From: Bdellovibrio sp.
GTDB taxonomy: Bacteria; Bdellovibrionota; Bdellovibrionia; Bdellovibrionales; Bdellovibrionaceae
Direction: 5' to 3'
DNA length: 64,000 nucleotides
NCBI GenBank assembly: GCA_014376435.1
Contig: JACMRL010000013.1
Coordinates: 107,256 to 171,255 of the forward strand
Shown piece by piece: positions 43,907 through 52,884 of this stretch. The first letter of the stretch is position 1. The number at the start of each line of letters is the position of its first letter. The notes under the pieces were generated by a model. That model saw only the letters and a program-made list of their open reading frames with translations. It made no database searches and was not told where the DNA came from. The position numbers and the translations under genes were made by a program.

Positions 43907-45359
43907 GGGTGGCGGCTTCAATGAGACTGTCATCTAAAGAAGGATTTGAGTTTTTGTTACTACCGATAAAATTAATTCCGACGCGCATCTTAGAGGCTGT
44001 GCCACGAAGCGGCCACTTTGGTAATTGTACTTGCGAATTCCAACCCAAACCCAAAACTTCCCAACGAGGACGAGCCACGAAAAATTTCGACGCTCCGCTG
44101 GTGGCTTCAGTTAAATCTGAAATTGAAATTGAAGTTGCAATTGGAAAAATTCCGGCGGTGGTTGGGGGACTGGGTAAAGTAATTCTGTAACCGCCTGAAG
44201 TTGAGATCGACGGATTTTTTACCAGCGGCAACATTTCTTGTTTGATGCCTACGGTGTAAGGTAGAATCGATACGCTCATGCGGTCGGCCCCCGATGAAGT
44301 AGCCATAAACTCAGATTCTCTTTTGACCACATTCAAAATGAAAGCGGGCTTACCACCAAGCGATGATAAAACCAAAGTTTGCCCACCGGTCGTTTTTTTA
44401 ATATCCGTGGGGATTAAACTACCAGCCACTTGGCTAGCGGCTAAGACCAATAATAATTCATCAGATTGTATATTAGGAGTCGTCACCGTGAATGAATTTT
44501 TAAAATCTAATTCATTCGCCGGAATATTTAAATTAGTAACGGGGTTTACGATCGTCGTATCGCGAATACTTCCACCTAGAATAGAAAAATAATTAATCAG
44601 TTCATAGAAAGGTTTGCCGGCACGAATTTCGCCAATGACGTCTTTAAAAACAAATTGGCCACGAGCCGCAAAAAATCTTTTAGGGCCAAAAGTTGCAACT
44701 TGCATACTGTACACGGGCTTAGAAATTGTTACGCTGAAGATATAACTTTCTTTTTGTGTCGGTAAAGAAATATTTGTCGGTACCCGAGATTCTTGACCCG
44801 CGACTGTCAGAACATCAGAGTACGGACTTAAAACTTGATTGATATCAAAGTTCAGTAAGTCAGACCGATTTAAGGCGGGCATGACTAAGCCGAAATCGAT
44901 CAATTTATCGCTATTCACCACAGGAAGTTGAGTCACTTCGCCGCGAATTTCAGGTTTTGTGGCTAAATGTTTTGGACTTAAGCGAATTATTAAATCGCCC
45001 GGTTGTTGGTTCAGTAAAGTGATGCGCACGTATCCGGTTGCATCCACCGTTACATGATCCGGTGCGGTCCATTCAGCTGGAATAGCCGCGATACCCGATT
45101 GATCGGTTTGAATTAAATTTCCTGAAAACGGTACGTCTGCCTCAGAACCAATTAAAATTTGTGCGGCAACAACGGGTTCGCCGAATTGGTTGATCACATT
45201 AATTTGCGGAGTTTCCTGAGATTGTGCAGTCCATAAAAAACGCACCACGTTTGAATTAGAAATAACTGATTTTGAAGTTTCTTTTTTATCTTTGCTGCAG
45301 CTTAAAAATAAAAAACAGGCACCGACCAAAAGAACTGATTTCATAGGAATAAGATTCAT
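43878..45359 (-). CDS. Predicted lipoprotein with possible Ig-like domain, unknown
   Basis: 493 residues with a lipoprotein signal (LVGACFLFLSCSKD, lipobox LSC). The N-terminal part (NQFGEPVVAAQILIG, later DQSGIAAIPAEW and VTVDATGYVRITLL) resembles a carboxypeptidase-regulatory-like or Big-type beta sandwich. The rest is beta-rich with no recognised motif. Probably anchored in an envelope membrane. Operon with the 43403 gene. Confidence 0.62.
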   Translation of the reverse strand: MNLIPMKSVLLVGACFLFLSCSKDKKETSKSVISNSNVVRFLWTAQSQETPQINVINQFGEPVVAAQILIGSEADVPFSGNLIQTDQSGIAAIPAEWTAPDHVTVDATGYVRITLLNQQPGDLIIRLSPKHLATKPEIRGEVTQLPVVNSDKLIDFGLVMPALNRSDLLNFDINQVLSPYSDVLTVAGQESRVPTNISLPTQKESYIFSVTISKPVYSMQVATFGPKRFFAARGQFVFKDVIGEIRAGKPFYELINYFSILGGSIRDTTIVNPVTNLNIPANELDFKNSFTVTTPNIQSDELLLVLAASQVAGSLIPTDIKKTTGGQTLVLSSLGGKPAFILNVVKRESEFMATSSGADRMSVSILPYTVGIKQEMLPLVKNPSISTSGGYRITLPSPPTTAGIFPIATSISISDLTEATSGASKFFVARPRWEVLGLGWNSQVQLPKWPLRGTASKMRVGINFIGSNKNSNPSLDDSLIEAATHVSHASTDF

Positions 45360-45434
45360 AAAATACCTTCCTTAAGCTAGTTTCGACTATTGCATCGACT
45401 AACTGAAGTTAGGTCAATCTGTTTATGTGCCTCA

Positions 45435-46226
45435 TTACGGATTCAATTCAGAATAAACACTTAACACGCGGCGGTTGTAGCCGTTTAAAAGAATATGAAC
45501 GGTAGTTTGATCTTTTCGAGCGACATATTGATTTAGACTTGCCTGGTAAATGATTAAATTTTCTCCGATACGCTCGACGATTGCAATATGGCCATAGCCA
45601 CCGATGCGGCTCCATTGCATCACAAAGGGAGTTTTTTCAGGATATGACCAGATATGTTGCTTCAGGCGAGCTTCTTCAGAACCATTACCGTCGCGTGCAA
45701 AATCGACCACTTTGTAATGGGAAATATTTTTTTTCGCGTACGAATCAAAATCATTCGCAGTAAAATATCCTTTCGGAAAACCGCTTAATTCAAGCACTCG
45801 CGCTACATACTTATTGCAAGCGGTACCAATGCTTCTGGCTTCCAGCTCAATCGTTTTTTGCGCATTTAAGATTAGATCCCAGGTTTTAGTAAAGATATTG
45901 CCAGGCTTAGCCTTGGGCGCTTCTTTAGCCGGTGTTAAAGGTAAACCTTTAGGCGTTATTGGGATGATTTTAGGTGCGGACGCAGTTGGCGTAACAGTTG
46001 GCTCTGGCAAAGCTGTCACGTCAGCGCCGGGCGACGAAACCGAGGTATCGGTCACTTCGGGAAGCTCAAAGGTAGTGGGTACTTGCTCTGGCCCGCTGAC
46101 GGGGCCGCTTGGCAAGTTTTGCAGATCAGTTTGCTCAAAACCAGAATTTGCTTGGTTGGTAGAGAATGACCGGCCGCAACCCGTAACTAAAGCAATAAAT
46201 GAGATTGCTAAGATTCTGCATTTCAT
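45435..46226 (-). CDS. Predicted lipoprotein with CHAP/NlpC-type amidase or peptidase domain
   Basis: 263 residues: lipobox VTGC (C17), a Pro-rich linker (about 45-110), and a C-terminal papain-like domain. Candidate catalytic residues are C137 in SIGTACNKYVARVLELSGF and H213 in GGYGHIAIVE, the typical Cys and Gly-His-hydrophobic arrangement of CHAP or NlpC/P60 enzymes. A peptidoglycan or acyl-lipid hydrolase is likely, bound to a membrane. Which of the two superfamilies is uncertain. Confidence 0.68.
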   Translation of the reverse strand: MKCRILAISFIALVTGCGRSFSTNQANSGFEQTDLQNLPSGPVSGPEQVPTTFELPEVTDTSVSSPGADVTALPEPTVTPTASAPKIIPITPKGLPLTPAKEAPKAKPGNIFTKTWDLILNAQKTIELEARSIGTACNKYVARVLELSGFPKGYFTANDFDSYAKKNISHYKVVDFARDGNGSEEARLKQHIWSYPEKTPFVMQWSRIGGYGHIAIVERIGENLIIYQASLNQYVARKDQTTVHILLNGYNRRVLSVYSELNP

Positions 46227-46340
46227 GAGAGTAATTTATCACGCTTCAGCTATGCTAAAGTGAAAAAAAAAGTTCTTAGAAAAAGTTATAAAAAAGTTAT
46301 TAAAACGGCTAAAAATTTGTCACTTTTCACAGGAGAAATC

Positions 46341-46814
46341 ATGAAAAGACTAAAATCAGTTATCGGCTTGTTTATAGTGATGAGTCTAACTCAAGCGAGT
46401 CTAGCAGCTACAGAGCGCGTAAAGCCTGCGCTGCTGCAATACACGCCGGAATTTATTTTGCAGCAGGTACTAATAAAGAAAAATATTTCGTTTCGTGATG
46501 ATGTTGCGATGCCAGCGATTTATTTGGAAAGCAAGACGTCACTTCAACAATTTCAAAACGCGATCGAGTCACAATGGAATTTTCGCCCCGCTGTTTTTAC
46601 AAATGCTTACGCGGTAAAAAATAATGAAATCTATATTCTAGATGAAGCTAAATATTATGATGAAAGTAAACGTTGCATGGATGATTCTTTAGCTCACGAA
46701 CTCACTCACTACGTACAAGTTAAATATAAAAATTATGATTTAAACGATGAATCACTCGAGTGGGATGCCATCGAAGTTCAAACTTGGTTTCGTGATAATT
46801 TTTGTAAATTTTAA
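46341..46814 (+). CDS. Secreted small metalloprotease-like protein (HELTH motif)
   Basis: 157 residues from ATG 46341 (AGGAGA six bases upstream); the frame upstream to 46260 is poor sequence. Signal peptide VIGLFIVMSLTQASLA. The metal motif is SLAHELTHYVQVKY (H119, E120, H123), with a downstream candidate ligand E145 in WDAIEVQTWF. Resembles the DUF6647-type minimal zinc peptidases; the call rests on the motif. Two cysteines (C112, C155) could form a disulfide. Confidence 0.68.
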   Translation: MKRLKSVIGLFIVMSLTQASLAATERVKPALLQYTPEFILQQVLIKKNISFRDDVAMPAIYLESKTSLQQFQNAIESQWNFRPAVFTNAYAVKNNEIYILDEAKYYDESKRCMDDSLAHELTHYVQVKYKNYDLNDESLEWDAIEVQTWFRDNFCKF

Positions 46815-46820
46815 GCTTAG

Positions 46821-48635
46821 CTAAAATGAAGCTTTATTTTTTGCCGTTAATTCTTCCCAGCGTGCAAAAAGTTTTTCAACTTTTGATTCAGCCTCAGCCA
46901 CCTGAGTAGTTAATTCACCTAAACGTTTGAAATTGGTTTGCACGTCAGATGAAGAAAGTTCAGCTTGCAAGGATGCCAATTTTTTTTCTTCATCGGCGAT
47001 AATCGCTTCCATTTTATCAAATTCAATTTTTTCTTTATTCGATAAACCTTTTTTAGCGGGTTGTGATTTGCTCGAATTTTTTTCTAACGGAATCGATTTT
47101 TTATTTTGGTTCAATTTAAACCATTCTTCCCACTGCATCGTATCAGCGAAAGAAACAATTTTATTGGTATTCATATCAAATGCCCAAATGACATCACAGT
47201 TTTGATCCATAAAATAACGATCATGGCTGACCAGAATAACGGCGCCGCGAAATTCTACTAAAGTGTCTGATAGGGCTTCTAAAGTTTCTACATCCAAATC
47301 ATTCGTCGGTTCATCCAGAATAAGAACATGAGCTTTTTTTAACATTAACTTTGCTAAAATGAGTCGGCTCAATTCACCACCCGATAATTGCGAGACGGGC
47401 ATGTCCATTTGTTGCGGGCGAAAATAAAAACGGCTTAAGTAAGATCTGCCAAAAACGGGTTCACCTTGAAAATGTACGTAATCGCCTTCAGGGCAGATTG
47501 CTTTTAAAACGCTGATGTTGGGATCAATGCGGTCTTTACCTTGTTCAAAGTATGAAACTTCGATGTCTTCGTTTACGAAAACTTGTCCTTCATCAACACT
47601 GTCTTCACCCATTAAGCATTTAAGTAAGGTTGATTTCCCGCAACCATTTGGACCGATCAAGCCATAACGGTGTTTGGGGCTGATAAATGCGGTAAAATCC
47701 GTAAACAACTGGCGGTCATTAAAGGATTTTCCAATATGATCAGCGGCAATTAATTTTTTTGGAGATTTATCTGTGCTACCAAAATCTAAATTTAAAATAT
47801 TTTGTTTGTTCTGTGCTTTGAGCGCACTGACTTCATCAATAATATCGTAAGCACGGTCAATACGTGCTTTTTGTTTAGTTAAACGTGCTTGTGGGCCACG
47901 GGCTAACCAATCTTTTTCAATTTTCATTGTATTGCGGCGCTTATCTTCAATACGTTTTTGACCGTCTAACAAACCTAGTTTATTTTCGATATGTTGGTCG
48001 TATTTTCCATTCGTACGTAGCAAGCCTTGCGGCAGGCGGGGATCTAAATCAAAAATTACTTTACAAGTATTCTGTAAAAATCGGCGATCATGCGTAACGG
48101 TTAGTAAAGCTAAAGAAGTTTGCTTATTTAAAAAATCTTCTAGCCAAATAATACTTTCCAAATCCAAATGATTCGTTGGTTCATCTAGTAAAAGTAAATT
48201 CGGGCGTTTCATTAGTTCGCGGGCAAGAGCAACTTTTTTTTGCCAACCGCCCGAAAGGGTCGCCACAGATTTTTCAACTCCGTCTGGAAATTGATCAAGT
48301 TCTAATTTCGAAATTAATTCAAAAGCCAAAGTTAAATTTTCAGAATCGTAAGGGTCATCAACCACGGCCATCATCGCGCTATAAATGGTTTCATCTTTTT
48401 CAAAACTAGGTTTTTGTTTTAAATAACCTAAACGTAAATTATTGGCGAAAGAGATTTGCCCGTCATCGGTTTTTTGCTCTTTAGATAATAAGCTAAGCAG
48501 AGTTGATTTGCCGGCACCATTTGGGCCAATTAAACCAATGTGTTCATCGCTATCAATCGCAAATGAAATATCTTTAAACAATGTTTTAGACGCGAAACTT
48601 TTTGATAATTGGTAGGCAGAGATCAAAGTTGACAT
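46821..48635 (-). CDS. uup: ABC-F ATPase (Uup-like)
   Basis: 604 residues: two ATP-binding cassettes without membrane domains. First Walker A GPNGAGKST, signature LSGGWQKKVALARELM, Walker B LLLLDEPTNHLDLE. Then an interdomain linker and the second cassette GPNGCGKST, LSGGELSRLILAKLML, ILDEPTNDLDVE. A C-terminal coiled coil (about 530-600) matches the Uup branch rather than EttA or YheS. ABC-F proteins act on the ribosome; Uup protects against replication or excision problems and low-temperature assembly defects. It follows a small Cys-rich gene by 3 bp, so they are coupled. Confidence 0.93.
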   Translation of the reverse strand: MSTLISAYQLSKSFASKTLFKDISFAIDSDEHIGLIGPNGAGKSTLLSLLSKEQKTDDGQISFANNLRLGYLKQKPSFEKDETIYSAMMAVVDDPYDSENLTLAFELISKLELDQFPDGVEKSVATLSGGWQKKVALARELMKRPNLLLLDEPTNHLDLESIIWLEDFLNKQTSLALLTVTHDRRFLQNTCKVIFDLDPRLPQGLLRTNGKYDQHIENKLGLLDGQKRIEDKRRNTMKIEKDWLARGPQARLTKQKARIDRAYDIIDEVSALKAQNKQNILNLDFGSTDKSPKKLIAADHIGKSFNDRQLFTDFTAFISPKHRYGLIGPNGCGKSTLLKCLMGEDSVDEGQVFVNEDIEVSYFEQGKDRIDPNISVLKAICPEGDYVHFQGEPVFGRSYLSRFYFRPQQMDMPVSQLSGGELSRLILAKLMLKKAHVLILDEPTNDLDVETLEALSDTLVEFRGAVILVSHDRYFMDQNCDVIWAFDMNTNKIVSFADTMQWEEWFKLNQNKKSIPLEKNSSKSQPAKKGLSNKEKIEFDKMEAIIADEEKKLASLQAELSSSDVQTNFKRLGELTTQVAEAESKVEKLFARWEELTAKNKASF

Positions 48636-48638
48636 GGC

Positions 48639-48881
48639 CTAATATGACTTATTATTTGAAATTTGGCATCGTTCTTTTTTAGCTCGACATGCATCGACGT
48701 CTTCCGCTTTGAATTTAAAACCGGCCGCGCTTTCGCCTCTCATAATGGGGCGCACGCAATTCTTGAACAGACGTTTTTTATCTTTATCGTCGCTTTGTGA
48801 GAATCCGATGCTTTTGCAGGCATCGATGACTTTTTTGCAGGGGCCATCTTGTGAGCGGTTAGGTTCTTTACCGTAGGTCAT
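48639..48881 (-). CDS. Small Cys-rich protein, unknown
   Basis: 80 residues with four cysteines (C15, C22, C42 and later C64, C72) in a spacing that resembles small Cys-rich repeat proteins (for example KKVIDACKSIGFS, FKNCVRPIM, DVDACRAKKERC). Basic. No signal peptide is visible from this start, though an upstream extension is possible. Co-transcribed with uup, 3-bp gap. Confidence 0.5.
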   Translation of the reverse strand: MTYGKEPNRSQDGPCKKVIDACKSIGFSQSDDKDKKRLFKNCVRPIMRGESAAGFKFKAEDVDACRAKKERCQISNNKSY

Positions 48882-49032
48882 TAAACCGTAGGTAGTATCG
48901 TTAAAAAATTAGGCTTTCAAAACGGGCATAGCTGTTAGGAACGTATCATTTAGTGGCCGATTAAATCTGGCTGACAAAAGTCTAGCAATAAAATATTGAT
49001 TAGTTCTTCATTTTTCGACAGAAAAGACCGTT

Positions 49033-49701
49033 ATGTATCTAGTGGAATACTTAAATATTTTAGCATACATCTTTGGTTATGGAGCGATGACCGCTCTTGT
49101 ATTTTGGCTGGTGCGGATGCTGTTTTTGTATTATCAAAATATTCGTCAGGTTGAAGCCATTCATAAGTACGAGGCAAAGACGGCCGTTTTACGTATGTTA
49201 TTAAAAGCGAAGTTAAAAAAGCACGGTAATACGATTGCACGTCATTTCAAAGGCGATAAAATTTTTTTAAATCTGATTAAGCCAAAAATTGAAGAAATTA
49301 GTCATTATGATTTCGCCAATCAAAATGAATATGAAAAAGTAATGAATAGTCTGATTGCACTTTACGACGTGATTGACGTGGAATTACAAAAGCGATCTCC
49401 CACGCTATTTAACAACAACGAGCAAGATACCAAAGCTTCATCTGAGCAAAAAGAAAAAACTTGGTACCGGCTTGCGAAGTATGGGAAATCACAAGTGGTG
49501 CTGATTCGTGATTTGGTTGACGCAACGGCAGAACTGAAAGATTTGATCGACACTTATAATATCGAACGGCAAAGCCGTTTTCAGAATAAATTTAAAGCTC
49601 CCGAGCCGATTACGATTACAAATTTTGATTCTCTAAACACGATTCTTGACTCAATGGATACGACAGAGTTTGTCGATTTCGAAAACAAAAAAGTCAGTTA
49701 A
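49033..49701 (+). CDS. Unknown protein with N-terminal membrane anchor
   Basis: 222 residues. One N-terminal hydrophobic helix pair (ILAYIFGYGAMTALVFWLVRMLFLYY), then a charged helical domain with basic segments (AVLRMLLKAKLKKHG) and a C-terminal acidic end. No family recognised. It is convergent with the CBS-domain gene, which starts one base after its stop on the other strand's 3' side. Confidence 0.6.
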   Translation: MYLVEYLNILAYIFGYGAMTALVFWLVRMLFLYYQNIRQVEAIHKYEAKTAVLRMLLKAKLKKHGNTIARHFKGDKIFLNLIKPKIEEISHYDFANQNEYEKVMNSLIALYDVIDVELQKRSPTLFNNNEQDTKASSEQKEKTWYRLAKYGKSQVVLIRDLVDATAELKDLIDTYNIERQSRFQNKFKAPEPITITNFDSLNTILDSMDTTEFVDFENKKVS

Positions 49702-50757
49702 TTACTTCTTATCACTTTTTAAATTTAGGGTACGAATACGTGAATTGGTTGATAACAATGTTTTTGGATCATCGTCTTCGTCAAAAATCTCTCCGACAAC
49801 TTCTTCAAAAATATCCTCTAAAGTAATCGCGCCAATGGGTTCATCGTCTTTACAAACTAACGCCATATGATTTTTATGAATTTGAAATTTTTTAAGCGCG
49901 TTTAAAATGGGTTCTTTAGGATTTAATCTTAAGATGGGGCGAATCAACTGCGTCCAATCTAATTTTGAAATTTCGGTTTCAGAAACAAATTCTTTTGTGT
50001 GCAGTAAGCCGATAATTTTGTCGTCTTTGCAGACCGGCAGACGGGTGCGTCGACTACTTTTAATTTTTTCTAGAATGCTGTGGTGATGATCTTCAAAGTT
50101 AACGGTCGTGACGTCTTCCCACGGAATCATAATGTCTTTAACTGTGCGCTTATCAACATTAATTAAATTAAATACGTATTGTTTGTGCGTTTCAGTTAAA
50201 GGATCTAAATCGATTTCTTTAGTGGTATCTACCGTTTTCTCAACCTTGAAAAAAGCAAAGATAAACTTGGTGAAAAACTTCGTTGAGACTTCCAGTAAAA
50301 AAACAAATGGAGCAAAGATTCGATCTAAAACAATCAATATGATACCGCCACCTAAGGCAAATTTCATTGGAAACCGCAGGGCTAGTGATTTCGGGACTAA
50401 CTCGCCAATAACGACACTGACGTAAGTTAAAGGTAAGACGATAATCGCGATGGATAAGATTTCTGAAGTGCCTTGATCAACGTTAAAGTAAGAAACTAAT
50501 TTTGGACCCAAGTATTCTTCCGCGCCCGCACCACTGACAGCAGCAGAAATGGCGCCCACTAATGTGATGCCGATTTGTAATACAGAAAGTACACGCTCGG
50601 GATTTTTCTTGAGGTACAAAATACGTTCAGCAGCTTTAGATCCGCTAGCCGCTAATTGTTTGATGTGTGGTCGTGAAACAACTACGAAAGCCATTTCAAT
50701 GCATGAAAACACGGCATTAAGTAAAAGACATAACAGAATGATAATTGCTTCGCTCAC
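49702..50757 (-). CDS. CNNM/CorC-type membrane protein with CBS pair
   Basis: 351 residues. N-terminal DUF21 (CNNM) domain with four membrane segments (SEAIIILLCLLLNAVFSCIEM, then GITLVGAISAAVSGAGAEEY, IAIIVLPLTYVSVVIGELVPKSLALRFP), then a tandem CBS domain (about 205-330; DIMIPWEDVTTVN and GLLHTKEFV, CKDDEPIGAITLEDIFEEVVG). The C-terminal CorC_HlyC domain of longer homologues is absent; the chain stops after the acidic DEDDD segment. Members are linked to Mg/Co efflux; the hemolysin name is historic. Confidence 0.88.
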   Translation of the reverse strand: MSEAIIILLCLLLNAVFSCIEMAFVVVSRPHIKQLAASGSKAAERILYLKKNPERVLSVLQIGITLVGAISAAVSGAGAEEYLGPKLVSYFNVDQGTSEILSIAIIVLPLTYVSVVIGELVPKSLALRFPMKFALGGGIILIVLDRIFAPFVFLLEVSTKFFTKFIFAFFKVEKTVDTTKEIDLDPLTETHKQYVFNLINVDKRTVKDIMIPWEDVTTVNFEDHHHSILEKIKSSRRTRLPVCKDDKIIGLLHTKEFVSETEISKLDWTQLIRPILRLNPKEPILNALKKFQIHKNHMALVCKDDEPIGAITLEDIFEEVVGEIFDEDDDPKTLLSTNSRIRTLNLKSDKK

Positions 50758-50800
50758 GGGGCGATCAAATCATCTCTTAGCTAGAATATCAACGACAAAT

Positions 50801-50832
50801 AAAAAAGGCCTCTCGGTTGCCCGAAAAGCCTT
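50801..50832 (-). terminator. Intrinsic terminator of the stress-gene operon
   Basis: On the minus strand AAGGC..TTCGGGCAACCGAGAGGCCTT followed by TTTTT: two stacked stems AAGGC/GCCTT and CGGGCAACCG. It lies 24-55 bp after the YqjD-like gene stop, just before the CBS-protein gene. Confidence 0.7.
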
Positions 50833-50855
50833 CTGTTGCGAAATTTTCTTAGCGA

Positions 50856-51116
50856 TTACTTACGGCTTCTGCTTAAAAAGAAACCCGCTACCAAGCCGAT
50901 TGCGGCGCCAGTAGCTAGGCAACGTCCTGGATGTTTTTTAAAATAATCCATTGTTGTACCGTAGTACTCAACCGCGCCCTCTCTGACAGTGTCATATTGT
51001 CCGACTAGTTGTGAAACGATCGGTTCAGCTGCAGATACTGCAGAGTTTGCAGCTGCAGAAGCTTTAGATCCCATACCGTTTAATTGATTTTTGATGTCTT
51101 GTGCTTGTGGTTGCAT
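50856..51116 (-). CDS. YqjD/ElaB-like protein (DUF883)
   Basis: 86 residues. A helical, Ala-rich soluble part leads to a C-terminal hydrophobic anchor (GRCLATGAAIGLVAGFFLSR) ending in basic residues. The KKHPGR-CLATGAAIGLVAGF pattern matches the ElaB/YqjD/YgaM C-terminal tail, which targets the inner membrane and binds stationary-phase ribosomes in E. coli. Last gene of a five-gene set on the minus strand. Confidence 0.75.
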   Translation of the reverse strand: MQPQAQDIKNQLNGMGSKASAAANSAVSAAEPIVSQLVGQYDTVREGAVEYYGTTMDYFKKHPGRCLATGAAIGLVAGFFLSRSRK

Positions 51117-51134
51117 TGATTACTCCTGTTATAA

Positions 51135-51410
51135 TTATTGCTTGTTACGTATTGATTCTTTTGTTTGTTCAGCTGTTTCAGCAACTGACTTTAAAACTTC
51201 ATCTTTTTTATTTTGAAAACGATCATAGATTGAAGAAAGTTTTGCCGAAGCATCTTCTTTCGCCATTCCGTATTTTTGTTGCAATAGACCGCCAACCGCT
51301 GTCATATCGCCTTTCGTTTTTTCTAAATCATCGCCAGTTAAGTTACCCCATGTTTTTTGGATTTCGCCTTTGATTTCCGTCCATTTGCCTTTTAATAAAT
51401 CGTTATTCAT
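51135..51410 (-). CDS. CsbD-family stress protein
   Basis: 91 residues. The N-terminal KGKWTEIKGEIQKTWGNLTGDDL is the CsbD signature, followed by a Lys/Glu-rich amphipathic C-terminus. Small soluble proteins of this family are induced by general stress, biofilm or osmotic conditions. Sits 18 bp upstream of the YqjD-like gene. Confidence 0.85.
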   Translation of the reverse strand: MNNDLLKGKWTEIKGEIQKTWGNLTGDDLEKTKGDMTAVGGLLQQKYGMAKEDASAKLSSIYDRFQNKKDEVLKSVAETAEQTKESIRNKQ

Positions 51411-51445
51411 AAATTCTTCCTTTTGTTGTTAAATTAATTATTAGA

Positions 51446-52060
51446 TCAAAATTCAAGTGGAAAACTAACGCTCAAAATATATGACTTGTTCTTTAAGTTT
51501 ATATTATCAGAAGCGCTAGCGGCAAACGGGCCGACTTTTTCCACTTTCGTTGAGCCGTATTTTAGATCTTGATATTCAAGATTTAAGCTCAACATAATGA
51601 TTTGAAAACCTACACCAACGCGATAACCTTGCGCTTGCGTAAATTTTAAATCCACATTGTTGCTTTCTTCGGGATCTAGTTCACCGCCCAAGACATAACT
51701 ACCCCAAACACGTAACCCAATTAAGGGTGTTTGTACACCAACCGCCGGCCCGTAATTATACGAAGCTGAAGAAGCATCCAAATTGTTTGAAGAATTTTTG
51801 AAATTAGGCTTTGCGTAGCGCGCATCAAGGGCCAAGAAGATTACTTCATTTACGTGAGCACCCACCCGGGCTCCCAAGCCAACTCCAGAAATAGTTCCCG
51901 TTGAATTTAAAAAAGGCGCCGGATATTCAAGTGTAGAGTCACCACGCTCATACGTTAGCATGGGTTCAACAAATAATCCGCCAGCGGCCAAAGCCGTGGT
52001 AGCTGCAAAGCTTGAGAAACCTAAAATTGTAATTAACATTAAATTTCTAAACTGTAACAT
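51446..52060 (-). CDS. Outer-membrane beta-barrel protein
   Basis: 204 residues with a signal peptide (about 1-25, LMLITILGFSSFAATTALA). The rest is a small barrel with alternating strands and a C-terminal phenylalanine after SYILSVSFPLEF. The YxRGDSTLEYPAPFL and GVQTPLIGLRVWGS segments look like OmpW/opacity-type (OMP_b-brl) small barrels. No partner gene suggests a substrate. Within the stress-gene cluster. Confidence 0.7.
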   Translation of the reverse strand: MLQFRNLMLITILGFSSFAATTALAAGGLFVEPMLTYERGDSTLEYPAPFLNSTGTISGVGLGARVGAHVNEVIFLALDARYAKPNFKNSSNNLDASSASYNYGPAVGVQTPLIGLRVWGSYVLGGELDPEESNNVDLKFTQAQGYRVGVGFQIIMLSLNLEYQDLKYGSTKVEKVGPFAASASDNINLKNKSYILSVSFPLEF

Positions 52061-52087
52061 CTATCGCCCCTTTTTTTTCTTTATTCA

Positions 52088-52360
52088 TTATTTTTTAACG
52101 TCGTCCGCTTTATCTTTTACTTCGTCAACGCCATTTTGAATTTTATGGCCAATTTTTTTCGCCGCGCATTCCATTTTACCGTTGATCATTTCGCAAGTTT
52201 TATCTTTAACGGTGCGAACGCCTTTCTTAGTCGATTTTTTGATATCGCTTCCAACTTCAGAGGCTTTCTCTCCCATAGTCTCCGCGATTGCGGTTGATAA
52301 TCCTGCGGTGAAACTCACCGCTACGATAGATGCTAAAAATAATTTTTTAAATGATTTCAT
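52088..52360 (-). CDS. Small exported Lys-rich protein, unknown
   Basis: 90 residues with a signal peptide (LASIVAVSFTAGLSTAIA). The mature 60 residues are basic and helical (GSDIKKSTKKGVRTVKDK), with one cysteine pair (CEMINGKMECA) and a repeated amphipathic end. Probably a periplasmic stress protein or an OsmY/entericidin-like factor, which is guesswork. Confidence 0.55.
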   Translation of the reverse strand: MKSFKKLFLASIVAVSFTAGLSTAIAETMGEKASEVGSDIKKSTKKGVRTVKDKTCEMINGKMECAAKKIGHKIQNGVDEVKDKADDVKK

Positions 52361-52393
52361 ATTACATACCCCGAAGTACTTGATGATTAATAG

Positions 52394-52576
52394 TTATGGT
52401 AAAATTTTGCTGTTACGTCCAGTTACTAAACTTGCAACGAAAGAGATAACTGCCAGTACTAAAAACACGAACAGTACTGTTTTACCAATTTCCATAGAAA
52501 CACCGGCAAAACCAGTGGCTCCGAATAAAATTGCTACTAGTGCCAATACGAAAAATAAAATCGCTGCTCTCAACAT
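52394..52576 (-). CDS. DUF1328 small membrane protein (YtjA-like)
   Basis: 60 residues with two hydrophobic helices: MLRAAILFFVLALVAILFGATG and KTVLFVFLVLAVISFVASLV. Matches the DUF1328/YtjA family (small stress-associated inner-membrane proteins). First gene of the set; the divergent 300-bp gap with the CotH gene should hold its promoter. Confidence 0.82.
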   Translation of the reverse strand: MLRAAILFFVLALVAILFGATGFAGVSMEIGKTVLFVFLVLAVISFVASLVTGRNSKILP

Positions 52577-52702
52577 AAAAATCTCCTTTAGATTTGTTGT
52601 TTTACTAATTAAGTAATCCTAGAAGACAGCAATAGCCAAACCATTGTTTTTTATCGCTCAAATCGAATTAAACTTCCTTCGGGTTATTATTCTTAAAATA
52701 AA

Positions 52703-52731
52703 TGGGGCATTTTATCTTAAAATTGGGGCAT
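52703..52731. repeat. Two direct TGGGGCAT repeats, 21 bp apart
   Basis: TGGGGCAT at 52703-52710 and 52724-52731, one in the same orientation at exactly two helical turns. It sits between the divergent DUF1328 stress set and the CotH-like gene, where a regulator dimer could bind. Confidence 0.35.
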
Positions 52732-52884
52732 AAATACACGCTGCGTATCTAAACTACATTTTAATCGTTATGGAAGTAGAAAGCTTATTTACGACCGCTG
52801 TCAAAAAGTTGCTCGCACCATTAGGCTTCAAAGTGTATTTGATTTGTTTACGCATGGGAATATTCTGTGCAATTAAGAAGCTTT

